Source: Propionicimonas sp020161015
Lineage (GTDB): Bacteria; Actinomycetota; Actinomycetes; Propionibacteriales; Propionibacteriaceae
Assembly: GCF_964266745.1 (NCBI RefSeq)
Contig: NZ_CAXWGX010000003.1
Coordinates: 24,255-88,254, forward strand
Length of the DNA: 64,000 nt
Direction of reading: 5' to 3'
Made by a program: the position numbers and the translations under genes. The notes beneath the pieces are model-generated. The model saw only the letters and a program-made list of their open reading frames with translations, did no database searches and was not told where the DNA came from. Below are positions 34,482 to 43,210 of this stretch, piece after piece; the stretch's first letter is position 1, and each line of letters begins with the position of its first letter.

Positions 34482-35987
34482 TCACGCCTTCTCCGCCGCC
34501 GGGGAGGAGACCATCTCGACGACCTCGTCGTACCTCGGCGAGTTCATGAAGTTCTCGACCGAGACGTGGATCGCGTCCGGCGCCTGGTGCCTGGCCCGGT
34601 CGGTCAGCTGGGACTGGGTGATCACCAGGTCGGCCTTCGGGTCGAGGTTGGCGATCGCCTGGTTGACCACGGTGACGCCCTCGATTCCGGCGGCCTTGAT
34701 CTTGTTGCGGAGGACGGAGGCGCCCATCGCGGAGGAACCCATGCCGGCGTCGCAGGCGAACACGATGTTCTTGATCGCGCCGGCCGGGGCGGTGGTGCCG
34801 GTCAGGAAGCCGGAGACCGAGGACTTCTTGCCCTTGAGGGCCTCCATCTCTGCGGTGGCCGCGGCCAGGTCGTCGTCCTCGCCGTCCTTCTTCTTGCCGA
34901 AGCCGAGCAGCAGGGAGGCGACCACCATGCTGACGGCTGCGGAGCCGAGCATGGCGAGGGTGACGCCGAGGTAGCTGTCGGTGGCGGTCTGGATGTAGAC
35001 GGCGAAGACGGAGCCGGGGGCGGCGGGGGCGCGCAGGCCGACGCCGAACAGGACGTTGATGAACACCCCGGTCATGCCGCCGGCGATCATGGCCAGGATC
35101 AGGATCGGCTTCATCAGCACGTAGGGGAAGTAGATCTCGTGGATGCCGCCGAAGAAGTGGATGATCGCCGCGCCGGGGGCGGAGGCCTTGGCCGCGCCCT
35201 TGCCGAAGAACATGTAGGCCAGCAGCAGGCCCAGGCCGGGGCCGGGGTTGGCCTCGAGCAGGAACAGCACCGACTTGCCCACCTCGGCCACCTGCTGGGT
35301 GCCCAACGGGGTCAGGATGCCGTGGTTGATCGCGTTGTTCAGGAACAGCACCTTGGCCGGCTCGATCAGGATCGAGGTCAACGGCAGCAGCCCGGTGTTC
35401 ACCAGGAAGCCCACCGCGGCACCGGCGGCGTTGGAGATCGCGGTGACGATCGGGCTCATGAAGAAGAAGCCGAAGATCGCCAGGATGCCGGCCCAGATGC
35501 CGGCGGAGAAGTTGTTGACCAGCATCTCGAAGCCGGGACGGATCTTGTGCTCCCACAAGGCGTCGAGCTTCTTCATCGTCCAGCCGCCCAGCGGGCCCAT
35601 GATCATCGCACCCATGAACATCGGGATGCTGGTGCCGGTGATCACACCCATCGTCGCGATCGCACCCACCACACCACCACGGGTGCCGTAGACGTTCTTG
35701 CCGCCGGTGTAGCCGATCAGGATCGGCAGCAGGTAGGTGATCGTCGGCCCGACGATGCCCTTGCCGTCGAACGCACCCCAGCCACCCAGCGCCGCCACCC
35801 AGCCGTCCTCCGGCTGCGGCGACAACACATTGATCCAGCCGACCTTGATGAAGATCGCGGTGATCAGGCCCCACGCGATGAACGCGCCGATGTTGGGCAT
35901 CACCATGTTCGACAGGAAGGTGCCGAACCGCTGCACGGCGACGCGGGCCCCTCCCGTCGCGGGTGTCGATGGGCTGATTGCGGTCAT
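34482..35987 (-). CDS. mtlA: PTS mannitol transporter subunit IICB
   Basis: 501 residues, with GAGAGGA 7 nt upstream. Residues 1-350 form the EIIC membrane channel: NMVMPNIGAFIAWGLITAIF, GGKNVYGTRGGVVGAIATMG and the substrate motif GGIHEIYFPYVLMKP. After a charged linker, the EIIB domain carries the phosphocysteine in IVFACDAGMGSSAMGAS. It takes up mannitol as mannitol-1-phosphate. The EIIA domain is separate (mtlF), as is common in Gram-positives. No mtlD dehydrogenase lies in this window. Confidence 0.96.
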   Translation of the reverse strand: MTAISPSTPATGGARVAVQRFGTFLSNMVMPNIGAFIAWGLITAIFIKVGWINVLSPQPEDGWVAALGGWGAFDGKGIVGPTITYLLPILIGYTGGKNVYGTRGGVVGAIATMGVITGTSIPMFMGAMIMGPLGGWTMKKLDALWEHKIRPGFEMLVNNFSAGIWAGILAIFGFFFMSPIVTAISNAAGAAVGFLVNTGLLPLTSILIEPAKVLFLNNAINHGILTPLGTQQVAEVGKSVLFLLEANPGPGLGLLLAYMFFGKGAAKASAPGAAIIHFFGGIHEIYFPYVLMKPILILAMIAGGMTGVFINVLFGVGLRAPAAPGSVFAVYIQTATDSYLGVTLAMLGSAAVSMVVASLLLGFGKKKDGEDDDLAAATAEMEALKGKKSSVSGFLTGTTAPAGAIKNIVFACDAGMGSSAMGASVLRNKIKAAGIEGVTVVNQAIANLDPKADLVITQSQLTDRARHQAPDAIHVSVENFMNSPRYDEVVEMVSSPAAEKA

Positions 35988-36074
35988 GGTCGATTCCTCT
36001 CGTTGGAACAGGTCGGGGAGTTCCGCATCGGTGCGGCCCGGTGGGTGTGGTCGGTGGGTGGTCGGCAGCGGTGG

Positions 36075-36389
36075 TCAGGCGTTGCCGGCGTCGACCTCCG
36101 CCTCGATGCGGGCCAGCGTCCTGGTGCCGTCGAGATCGGAGAAGACGGTCGCGTCGAGCAGGACGACGCCGACGCCGTGCGGGGCGGCGAGGTCGCGGAT
36201 CTGCTCGAAGCGGGGGGCGAGGTGAGGGCCGAGGAGGACCAGGTCGGCGGACGGCAGTCCGGCCTCCAGGGCCGCCTCGTTGGTCGCCGTCGCGGAGTGG
36301 CCCAGGTTCCGGGCCCGCGCCGCGCTGTTGACCCGCATCGCGACGAACGTGCTGGACGCCCCTGCGCCGCACACCACCAGGATCCTCAT
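36075..36389 (-). CDS. Stand-alone PTS EIIB (lactose/cellobiose-like) protein
   Basis: 104 residues, with GGGAGG 5 nt before the ATG. LVVCGAGASSTFVAMRV has the P-loop-like phosphocysteine motif of EIIB-Lac proteins, and LGPHLAPRFEQI follows at the expected distance. MtlA already has its own EIIB domain, so this protein's partner is unclear. It is the first gene of the leftward cassette and divergent from mtlR. It might act as a phospho-sensor for MtlR; this is inference. Confidence 0.8.
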   Translation of the reverse strand: MRILVVCGAGASSTFVAMRVNSAARARNLGHSATATNEAALEAGLPSADLVLLGPHLAPRFEQIRDLAAPHGVGVVLLDATVFSDLDGTRTLARIEAEVDAGNA

Positions 36390-36644
36390 CGATGCCTCCC
36401 TCGCCCCCAATGATGGGGAGGCGTGCACGGGCCCCTCAACCACGCGATTTTCCGGGAGGGCGGAAGGAACGATCAGCGGGGTCGCACGGGCGTGGGGCCG
36501 CCGCTCGCGGCCGGGGGGCGGCAAGATTGCCGGGACGGGCCGCGGCGGGGGTGGGTGTCCGCGCCGACCCGGACATGCTTGACTGTGGTGAACGCAGGGC
36601 CGCGTCGACGCCTGCAGGCATCTCGGCTCAGGAAGGTCGGAACG

Positions 36645-38570
36645 TTGTCGAGGTCGCGACAGAACAGGCTCCTCACCCACCTGGTGAGGGTCGAGGACTG
36701 GGTGACCGCTGCCTCGCTCGCCGACTATCTGGGAGTCACGCCGCGTTCGGTGCGCACCTACGTCGCCGCGCTCAACGCCCGCGTCCCCGACGGCGTCGTC
36801 GTCGAGTCGGGGGCGCAGGGTTACCGGGCCGGGCCGGCCGCGCGGGCCGCGCAGCGCGAAGGCTCCGTCGAGCCCGGCACGCCCCGCGACCGCTTCCACC
36901 AGCTCGTCCGACGGCTGCTGGAGAGCGAGACCCCGCTCGACGTGCACGACACCGCGGACGAGATCTACGTGAGTTCCGCCACCATCGAGGCCGACCTCGC
37001 CCGGGTGCGCAGCTTCATCGGCGGCAGCGGGCTCAGCCTGGAGCGGCAGGGTTCACGGGTGTGGCTCCAGGGCTCAGAGCTGGCGCACCGGCGGCTGCTG
37101 AGCCGGCTGGTGCACGACCAGACCGAGATGGAGTCGCTGGACTTCCCGGCGCTGATGCGGGTGCTCGGCGAGGGCTCGATCGGGGCGGACGTCTACGCGC
37201 GGTTCAAGACCGACCTCGTGGACGCCCTCGGCGGGCTGGGGTACTTCGTCAACGAGTACGCGATCGCCGACGTGCTGATGCACGTGGCGATCGCCGCCGA
37301 CCGCATCGCCCGCGGGCGCACGGTGGCGACCGGCAGCGGCCAGCCGCGCGAGGACGAGGTCGTCATCGGCGGCGTGCTGGACGAACTCGCGCAGCGGCAC
37401 CTGGGCCTGCGCTTCGGCGACGGTGACCGTGAGTTCCTGACCGCCGTGGTGCTCAGCCGGGTCGTCGCGCCCAGGGGCGACTCGGTGCAGGCGCTCGCAC
37501 GGCAGCGCGTCTCGCCGGAGGTCGAGCAGGCGGTGCTGGACGCCTGCGCCGCTGCCGCGGCGGAGTTCCTGATCGACCTGTCGGGGGAGGACTTCACCTG
37601 GCGGCTGATCCTCCACGTGCAGAACCTGGTCGAGCGGGTGGCGAACGCCGCCTGGTCGCGCAACCCGCTCACCCGCACGCTGAAGGCGTCCTACCCGATG
37701 ATCTTCGAGGTGGCGGTGTACATCGCGACTCGGCTGCGCGACCGGCTGGGGATCCCCCTGGTCGACGAGGAGATCGCCTACATCGCCATGCACGTCGGGG
37801 CGCGGCTGGAGGCCAGCCGGACCGACGACGCGCCGCCCACGGCCACCATCGTCTGCCCGGGCTACCACGACCTGCACAGCCTGCTCCGCTCGAGCGTGGA
37901 CCGCTCACTGGGCAAGTCCATCCAGGTCGTGCGGGTGGAGACGCGCGCGGACCCCGACTGGGACGCGATGGACTCCGACCTGATCCTCACCACGATCGCG
38001 CCGCCCCGGCGCAGCGACCGGATCGTCTCGATCCCGCTGTTCCTGACCGACGCCGACGTCGAGCGTGTGCACGCCGCGGCGATGCGGGTGCGGCGGACGC
38101 GGCGCCTCGCCCGGCTGCGCGCGGAACTGGAGAAGTACTTCGCGCCGCGCTCCTTCGTCCGCGACCTCGATGCGGACGCGGGCGAGGAGGCGATCATCCG
38201 GCGGCTCGGTGCGCTGCTCGTCGCCGAGGGCGTGATCGACGACGGCTACGTCGAGGCGAGCATCGAGCGCGAGCGGATGTCGTCGACAGCGTTCACCGAG
38301 TCACTGGCCGTCCCGCACTCGCTGAGCATGACGGCGACCAGGACGGCCATCGCGGTCGGCATGGCCGACCGGCCGATCCCGTGGGGGGAGTGGCGGGTGC
38401 AGGTGGTCGTGATGGTGGCGTTCTCCGAGAGCGACCGGGCGGCCTTCCAGACGGTCTTCGAGCAGCTCGTCGAGGTGTTCAGCGAGCGCGACAGCGTCCA
38501 GCGGCTCGTGCACCGCGGCACCGACCTGCCTGCCTTCCTCGACGAACTCGTGGCCGTCATCGACGGCTGA
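36645..38570 (+). CDS. mtlR: MtlR-type PTS-regulated transcriptional activator
   Basis: 641 residues from a TTG start, chosen because AGGAAGG lies 8 nt upstream; the longer frame has no signal. Domain order is HTH (residues 1-60, WVTAASLADYLGVTPRSVRT), a second HTH/Mga region (85-150) and PRD1 (His213 in LMHVAIAA). PRD2 follows (His324 LILHVQN, His383 AMHVGARL), then a Gat-like EIIB (Cys404 in TIVCPGY) and an EIIA-Mtl domain (ESLAVPHSLSMT). Phosphorylation by PTS proteins sets its activity. It is divergent from the PTS genes, with a 255-bp shared promoter region. Confidence 0.93.
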   Translation: MSRSRQNRLLTHLVRVEDWVTAASLADYLGVTPRSVRTYVAALNARVPDGVVVESGAQGYRAGPAARAAQREGSVEPGTPRDRFHQLVRRLLESETPLDVHDTADEIYVSSATIEADLARVRSFIGGSGLSLERQGSRVWLQGSELAHRRLLSRLVHDQTEMESLDFPALMRVLGEGSIGADVYARFKTDLVDALGGLGYFVNEYAIADVLMHVAIAADRIARGRTVATGSGQPREDEVVIGGVLDELAQRHLGLRFGDGDREFLTAVVLSRVVAPRGDSVQALARQRVSPEVEQAVLDACAAAAAEFLIDLSGEDFTWRLILHVQNLVERVANAAWSRNPLTRTLKASYPMIFEVAVYIATRLRDRLGIPLVDEEIAYIAMHVGARLEASRTDDAPPTATIVCPGYHDLHSLLRSSVDRSLGKSIQVVRVETRADPDWDAMDSDLILTTIAPPRRSDRIVSIPLFLTDADVERVHAAAMRVRRTRRLARLRAELEKYFAPRSFVRDLDADAGEEAIIRRLGALLVAEGVIDDGYVEASIERERMSSTAFTESLAVPHSLSMTATRTAIAVGMADRPIPWGEWRVQVVVMVAFSESDRAAFQTVFEQLVEVFSERDSVQRLVHRGTDLPAFLDELVAVIDG

Positions 38571-38582
38571 GCCGCCGCTCAG
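38567..38582. terminator. Small hairpin spanning both stops of mtlR and pncB
   Basis: CTGAGC-CGCC-GCTCAG includes the TGA of mtlR and the TGA of pncB on the opposite strand. Only 6 bp of stem, so it is a weak candidate for a shared terminator. Confidence 0.4.
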
Positions 38583-39952
38583 GAACGGACGGCCTCGTAC
38601 GGGTTGTCGGTCGGCGCGCCCTCGTGGTCGAGCAGGACGGTCGGCAGGGCCGGCTCGCCCTTGCTCATCTTCAGCGCCGAGAGCGGCAGTTCCGACCGGA
38701 CGCGCTGGTGGCGCTCCCTGGCCGCGGCCAGCGGCTCCCGCGCCACGGCCTTGCCCTTGACCATGATCGGCACGAGGAGCGGGCGGTCGTTGCCGTCGTC
38801 GGCCGGGGGCGCGCCGATCCCGATCACCTCTGCCTCGGCCCGGCCCTTCGCGTCGAACCGGCGCAGGGCATACTTGCGTCCGCCGACGGACACCTTGTCG
38901 ATGCTCTTCTTGGCCACCGGGAGCAGCTCCGCGTCCTTCTTGTCCGACGATGCGCGCGCGACCAGCTTGTAGACGAACCCGCAGGTCGGCGCGCCCGAGC
39001 CGGTGACCAGCGACGTGCCCACGCCGAAGCCGTCCACCGGGGCGCCGCGCAGGGCGGCGATCTGGAACTCGTCGAGGTCGGAGGTGACGACGATCCGGGT
39101 CTGGGTCGCACCGAGGGAGTCGAGGAGCTTGCGGACGTCGGCCGCCTGCTCGGCCAGGTCACCGGAGTCGAGCCGGATCGCGCCGAGCCTGCCCTTGCTG
39201 AGCCGGACGCCGGTGCGGACCGCCTCCTCGATGTCGTAGGTGTCGACGAGCAGCGTGGTGCCCCTGCCGAGGGTCTTCAGCTGGGCCTTGAAGGCCTCCT
39301 CCTCGCTGTCGTGCAGGAGGGTGAACGAGTGCGCCGCCGTGCCGGTGGTCGGGATCCCGTAACGGTGGCCGGCCTCGAGGTTGGAGGTGGAGGCGAAGCC
39401 CGCGATGTAAGCGGCGCGCGCGGCCGCGACCGCCGCGTACTCGTTCGTGCGGCGCGAGCCCATCTCGATGCAGGGACGCTCGCCGGCCATCGCGGTCATC
39501 CGGGACGCGGCGGAGGCGACCGCGCAGTCGTAGTTGTAGATGCTCAGCAGGAGCGTCTCGAGGATGCACGCCTCGGCGAACGTCCCCTCGACGATGAGCA
39601 GCGGCGAGCCCGGGAAGTACACCTCTCCCTCGGGGTAGCCCCAGATGTTGCCCTTGAACTTGTAGCGGCTGAGCCAGTCGGCCAGGTCGGTGTCGATCAC
39701 GTTCTGCTCGAGCAGGTAGTTGAGCGTCACCTCGTCGAACCGGAACGCCTGGATCGCGTCCAGGGCCCGGCCCACGCCGGCCACCACGCCGTAGCGGCGT
39801 CCCTCCGGCAGGCGCCGGGCGAACAGCTCGAACACACTACGACGGAACGCCGTCTGGGACCGCAGCGCGGCCCGCACCATCGTGAGTTCGTAGTGGTCGG
39901 TCAGCAGCGCCGTGCTCGCCAGGGCGCCCGACGGCGACGTCAGAAGGCTCAT
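38579..39952 (-). CDS. pncB: Nicotinate phosphoribosyltransferase
   Basis: 457 residues. It makes nicotinate mononucleotide from nicotinate and PRPP. Landmarks are LLTDHYELTMVRAAL, CIEMGSRRTNEYAAVAAARA with the catalytic region, GIPTTGTAAHSF with the phosphorylated His, AIRLDSGDLAEQA and the GVGTSLVTGSGAP phosphate loop. TAGTCT (complement of 39959-39964) lies 6 nt from the ATG, so it is probably leaderless. It is divergent from clpS. Its last 90 bp are duplicated in decayed form upstream of pncA. Confidence 0.96.
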   Translation of the reverse strand: MSLLTSPSGALASTALLTDHYELTMVRAALRSQTAFRRSVFELFARRLPEGRRYGVVAGVGRALDAIQAFRFDEVTLNYLLEQNVIDTDLADWLSRYKFKGNIWGYPEGEVYFPGSPLLIVEGTFAEACILETLLLSIYNYDCAVASAASRMTAMAGERPCIEMGSRRTNEYAAVAAARAAYIAGFASTSNLEAGHRYGIPTTGTAAHSFTLLHDSEEEAFKAQLKTLGRGTTLLVDTYDIEEAVRTGVRLSKGRLGAIRLDSGDLAEQAADVRKLLDSLGATQTRIVVTSDLDEFQIAALRGAPVDGFGVGTSLVTGSGAPTCGFVYKLVARASSDKKDAELLPVAKKSIDKVSVGGRKYALRRFDAKGRAEAEVIGIGAPPADDGNDRPLLVPIMVKGKAVAREPLAAARERHQRVRSELPLSALKMSKGEPALPTVLLDHEGAPTDNPYEAVRS

Positions 39953-40018
39953 GCGGCCAGACTAACCACTGCCGCACCGCTCGGCGGCGCACCGCGGCGC
40001 GCGTGCCAGAATGGCCGG

Positions 40019-40321
40019 GTGCCAGGGGAGAACGAGCCGGTCCAGCCGGGCGGGGTCACCGCCGTGTCGGAGCGTCCGGCGGAGTCCGCGCTGACCGGGT
40101 GGGTCACCATCGTGTGGGACGACCCGGTGAACCTGATGAGCTACGTGACGCACGTGTTCACCAGCTACTTCGGCTACGCGGAGGCGAAGGCGACCGAGTT
40201 GATGCTCCAGGTGCACAACAACGGCAAGGCGGTCGTGTCGGGCGGCAGCAGGGAGCAGATGGAGACCGACGTGGACGCGATGCACGGCTACGGCCTGTGG
40301 GCCACGCTGGAGCAGGGCTGA
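40019..40321 (+). CDS. clpS: ATP-dependent Clp protease adaptor ClpS
   Basis: 100 residues from GTG. WVTIVWDDPVNLMSYVTHVF with the conserved Asp-Asp-x-x-Asn, then VHNNGKAVVSGGSREQMETD, match the N-end-rule adaptor fold. It binds substrates with destabilising N-termini and delivers them to ClpC/ClpA. CAGAAT sits about 8 nt upstream. The TGATG junction couples it to DUF2017, a conserved actinobacterial pair. Confidence 0.94.
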   Translation: MPGENEPVQPGGVTAVSERPAESALTGWVTIVWDDPVNLMSYVTHVFTSYFGYAEAKATELMLQVHNNGKAVVSGGSREQMETDVDAMHGYGLWATLEQG

Positions 40322-40878
40322 TGCGCGACTTCGCGCGGTCGGGCCCGACCATCCTGATGAAGCTCACCGACTACGAGGCGACGCTCCTTGAATCGCTGGT
40401 GGAGCAGTTCTCCGGCCTGCTGGAGTCCGACGGCGAGGAGGCCCCCGAGGTTGGCGACTCGTTCGCCCGCTGGCAGGCCGAGCTCGCCGAGCCCGACCTG
40501 CTCGACCACTCCGACCCGGTCATCCGGCGGCTGTTCCCGGACGCCTATGCCGGTGACGCGGAGGCGTCGGGGGAGTTCCGGCGGCTCACCCAGTCGCGGC
40601 AGCGATCGGAGCGGCTCGCCCAGGCGGAGGTGGTGATGTCCGCGCTGCGCGACAGCGAAGCGGGCACCCACCGGGTGCAGGTGCGGGTGATCGAGCTGGA
40701 CGCCTGGCTGAAGACGCTCACCGCCCTGCGGCTGAGCCTGGCCGTGAGGCTCGGCATCGAGACGCCCGCGGACGCCGAGGAGCTGGACGCGCTGGACGAG
40801 GACGACCCGCGCAGCTACATCTACCGCGTCTACGAGTGGATCGCCTACCTCACCGAGAACCTGCTCGGCCTGCGCTGA
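40321..40878 (+). CDS. DUF2017 family protein
   Basis: 185 residues; its ATG overlaps the clpS stop by one base. Helical and acidic: DYEATLLESLVEQFSGLL, DPVIRRLFPDAY, VIELDAWLKTLTALRLSLAVRLG and a C-terminal YRVYEWIAYLTENLL are family features. The constant link to ClpS suggests a role in proteolysis control, but this is unproven. Confidence 0.92.
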   Translation: MRDFARSGPTILMKLTDYEATLLESLVEQFSGLLESDGEEAPEVGDSFARWQAELAEPDLLDHSDPVIRRLFPDAYAGDAEASGEFRRLTQSRQRSERLAQAEVVMSALRDSEAGTHRVQVRVIELDAWLKTLTALRLSLAVRLGIETPADAEELDALDEDDPRSYIYRVYEWIAYLTENLLGLR

Positions 40879-40916
40879 CCTCCTCGCACGTTTTGCGGGA
40901 CGAGGTGCGTTCGTTA

Positions 40917-40935
40917 TTCGGTTAGGCTAACCTTA
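40917..40935. promoter_or_regulatory. IdeR/DtxR-type iron box in front of feoA
   Basis: TTCGGTTAGGCTAACCTTA matches 17 of 19 positions of the DtxR/IdeR consensus TTAGGTTAGGCTAACCTAA. It ends 5 bp before the feoA ATG and overlaps a TAGGCT -10-like element. This predicts iron-dependent repression of feoABC. Confidence 0.88.
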
Positions 40936-40940
40936 CGCAC

Positions 40941-41177
40941 ATGTACGTAGGTACGGACCTCGCTCGCGCCCCGCTGGGCACCCACCTCACCCTGCTCGAC
41001 TCGCCGGCGCCCGAGAGCGTGTGCCAGCGCCTGTCCTCGCTCGGGCTGAGGGTCGGCACCCGGTTCTCCCTGCTGCAGAAGACGGCCGGCGGCGGCCGCG
41101 TGGCACTGGTGAACGGGTCCCGGATCGCGCTGGGCGCCGACCTGCTCGGCCAGCTCCGCGCAGAGGTCGCCCGCTGA
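40941..41177 (+). CDS. feoA: Ferrous iron transport protein A
   Basis: 78 residues, SH3-like fold. TLLDSPAPESVCQRLSSLGLRVGTRFSLLQ and VNGSRIALGADLLGQLRAE match FeoA. It is a small cytoplasmic partner of FeoB. There is no ribosome site; the start lies just past the iron box, so the leader is very short or absent. Its stop overlaps the feoB start (TGATG). Confidence 0.9.
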   Translation: MYVGTDLARAPLGTHLTLLDSPAPESVCQRLSSLGLRVGTRFSLLQKTAGGGRVALVNGSRIALGADLLGQLRAEVAR

Positions 41178-43210
41178 TGGCGACCGCGGAGCAGCAGCGC
41201 CCGCGCGTCCTCGACCTGCTGGTGCCCGCGCCGTCGGTGAAGGCCTGCTGCCACACCGGGGGCGGCGTGGGGGCCGGGCCGGAAGCGCCGGTCGTTGCCC
41301 TCGTCGGGGCGCCCAACACCGGCAAGTCGACGCTCTTCAACGCCCTGACCGGGGCGAGGGTCACGATGGGCAACTGGCCGGGCACCACGGTCGAGGTGTC
41401 GCGCGGGCTGTGGAAGACCACCACGGCGGCCGCGACGTGCACCTGCGACGAGTGCACCTGTGACGACGCGGAGCAGCGCCTCGACACCACCCTCGTCGAC
41501 CTCCCCGGGGCCTACTCCCTCGACCCGCACTCCCCGGACGAGGAGCTCACCCGGCAGCTGCTCGTGGGCGTCCCGGACGACGAGCGTCCCGACCTGTGCG
41601 TGGTGGCCTGCGATGCGTCCCGGCTGGCCAACAGCCTCTACCTCGTCGCGCAGCTGCGGGAGCGACGCCTGCCGATCCTCGTCGCGCTGACGATGGTGGA
41701 CGTCGCGGCCAAGCGCGGCATCGCCGTCGACCCGGCAACCCTGGCGCAGGCCCTGGGCTGCCCGGTGGTGGCGATCGACCCGCGGCGGCGCGCCGGGCTG
41801 GAGGCGCTCGCCGCCGCCGTCCGCGACGGCCTGGGCGGGCCGGAGCCCGCGCCGCGTCCCGTGCCGTCGACCACCGACCAGCTCGAACTGGACGACGACC
41901 GCTTCGGCTGGATCGCCGGTGCCGTCGCTGCCGGCACGTCCGCCCCGGCCGAGCACGCCCGGACCTTCTCCGACACGGTGGACCGCTGGGTGACCGCCCC
42001 CGTGCTCGGGCCGCTGATCTTCCTCGGGGTGATGTGGCTGGTGTTCCAGATCACGACCGCCGTGGCAGCGCCCCTGCAGGACCTGCTCGACGGGCTGTTC
42101 GCCGGCCCGGTCAGCGACGCAGCGACGTGGCTGCTGGGCAGCCTCGGCCTCGGCGGGAGCTGGGTCGAGGGGCTGGTGGTGGACGGGCTGATCGCCGGCG
42201 TCGGCATGCTGCTGACCTTCGTCCCGCTGATGACCCTGATGTTCGTCCTGCTCGCGCTGCTGGAGGACTCCGGCTACCTGGCCCGCGCCGCCGTCGTGAC
42301 CGACCGGCTGATGCGGGCGATCGGGCTGCCGGGGCGGGCCTTCCTCCCGCTGATCGTCGGCTTCGGCTGCAACGTCCCCGCCATCTCCGCCACCCGCATC
42401 CTGCCCAGCGCGCGGCAGCGCGTGCTGACCGCGCTGCTCGTGCCGTTCACCTCGTGCACCGCCCGGCTCACCGTGTTCGTGATGCTCGGCAGCGTGTTCT
42501 TCGGGCCGTACGCGGGCACCGCCGTGTTCGCGATGTACGTGGTGTCGATCCACCTCGTGGTGCTCGCCGGCCTCGTGCTGCGCCGCACGCTGTGGCGCAC
42601 GATGGGCACCGACCCCCTGATCATCGACCTGCCCGCCTACCAGGTGCCGACGCTGCGGCTGACCGCGTCCGTGACCTGGGTGCGGCTGAAGGGCTTCCTG
42701 CAGACGGCGTCCGGCATCATCGTCGCGACGGTGTGCGCGGTCTGGCTGTTCCAGTCGATCCCGACCCAGCCCGGGCAGGCCTTCGGCGAGGTGCCGGTGG
42801 CCCAGTCGGCGTACGGCGTCGCCGCGCAGGCGATCACGCCGGTGTTCGCGCCGGCCGGGTTCGCCCAGTGGCAGACGACGTCCGCGCTGGTCGTCGGGTT
42901 CGTGGCGAAGGAGGCTGTGGTCTCGGCCTGGGCCCAGACCTACGCCCTCGAGGAGCCGTCCGGCGCGGACCCGGGCTCGCTCGGCGAGCGGGTCCGCTCC
43001 GACTTCGAGGCCTCCTCGGGCGGGCACCCCGTCCCGGCGGCACTGGCCTTCATGGTGTTCCTGCTTGCCTACACGCCGTGCGTGGCGACGCTGGCCGCCC
43101 AGTGGCGGGAGATCGGGCCGAAGTGGACGCTGTTCGGCGTCGCGATGCAGCTGGCGACGGCCTGGCTGCTCGCCGTCGCGGTCTTCCAGGTGGGAAGGCT
43201 GTTCTGGTGA
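41177..43210 (+). CDS. feoB: Ferrous iron transport protein B
   Basis: 677 residues. The N-terminal G domain has G1 GAPNTGKS (44-51), GNWPGTTVEV (G2) and G3 DLPG (108-111). G4 reads TMVD rather than the usual NxxD. Between G2 and G3 there is an extra segment with C-x-C-x2-C-x-C (Cys88, 90, 93, 95), and another CC pair lies at 24-25. The membrane part has the two Gate motifs, PLIVGFGCNVPAISATR and FLLAYTPCVATLAAQ. It imports Fe(II). It is shorter than the E. coli protein, mainly in the G-domain tail. It overlaps feoC by 4 nt. Confidence 0.95.
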   Translation: MATAEQQRPRVLDLLVPAPSVKACCHTGGGVGAGPEAPVVALVGAPNTGKSTLFNALTGARVTMGNWPGTTVEVSRGLWKTTTAAATCTCDECTCDDAEQRLDTTLVDLPGAYSLDPHSPDEELTRQLLVGVPDDERPDLCVVACDASRLANSLYLVAQLRERRLPILVALTMVDVAAKRGIAVDPATLAQALGCPVVAIDPRRRAGLEALAAAVRDGLGGPEPAPRPVPSTTDQLELDDDRFGWIAGAVAAGTSAPAEHARTFSDTVDRWVTAPVLGPLIFLGVMWLVFQITTAVAAPLQDLLDGLFAGPVSDAATWLLGSLGLGGSWVEGLVVDGLIAGVGMLLTFVPLMTLMFVLLALLEDSGYLARAAVVTDRLMRAIGLPGRAFLPLIVGFGCNVPAISATRILPSARQRVLTALLVPFTSCTARLTVFVMLGSVFFGPYAGTAVFAMYVVSIHLVVLAGLVLRRTLWRTMGTDPLIIDLPAYQVPTLRLTASVTWVRLKGFLQTASGIIVATVCAVWLFQSIPTQPGQAFGEVPVAQSAYGVAAQAITPVFAPAGFAQWQTTSALVVGFVAKEAVVSAWAQTYALEEPSGADPGSLGERVRSDFEASSGGHPVPAALAFMVFLLAYTPCVATLAAQWREIGPKWTLFGVAMQLATAWLLAVAVFQVGRLFW

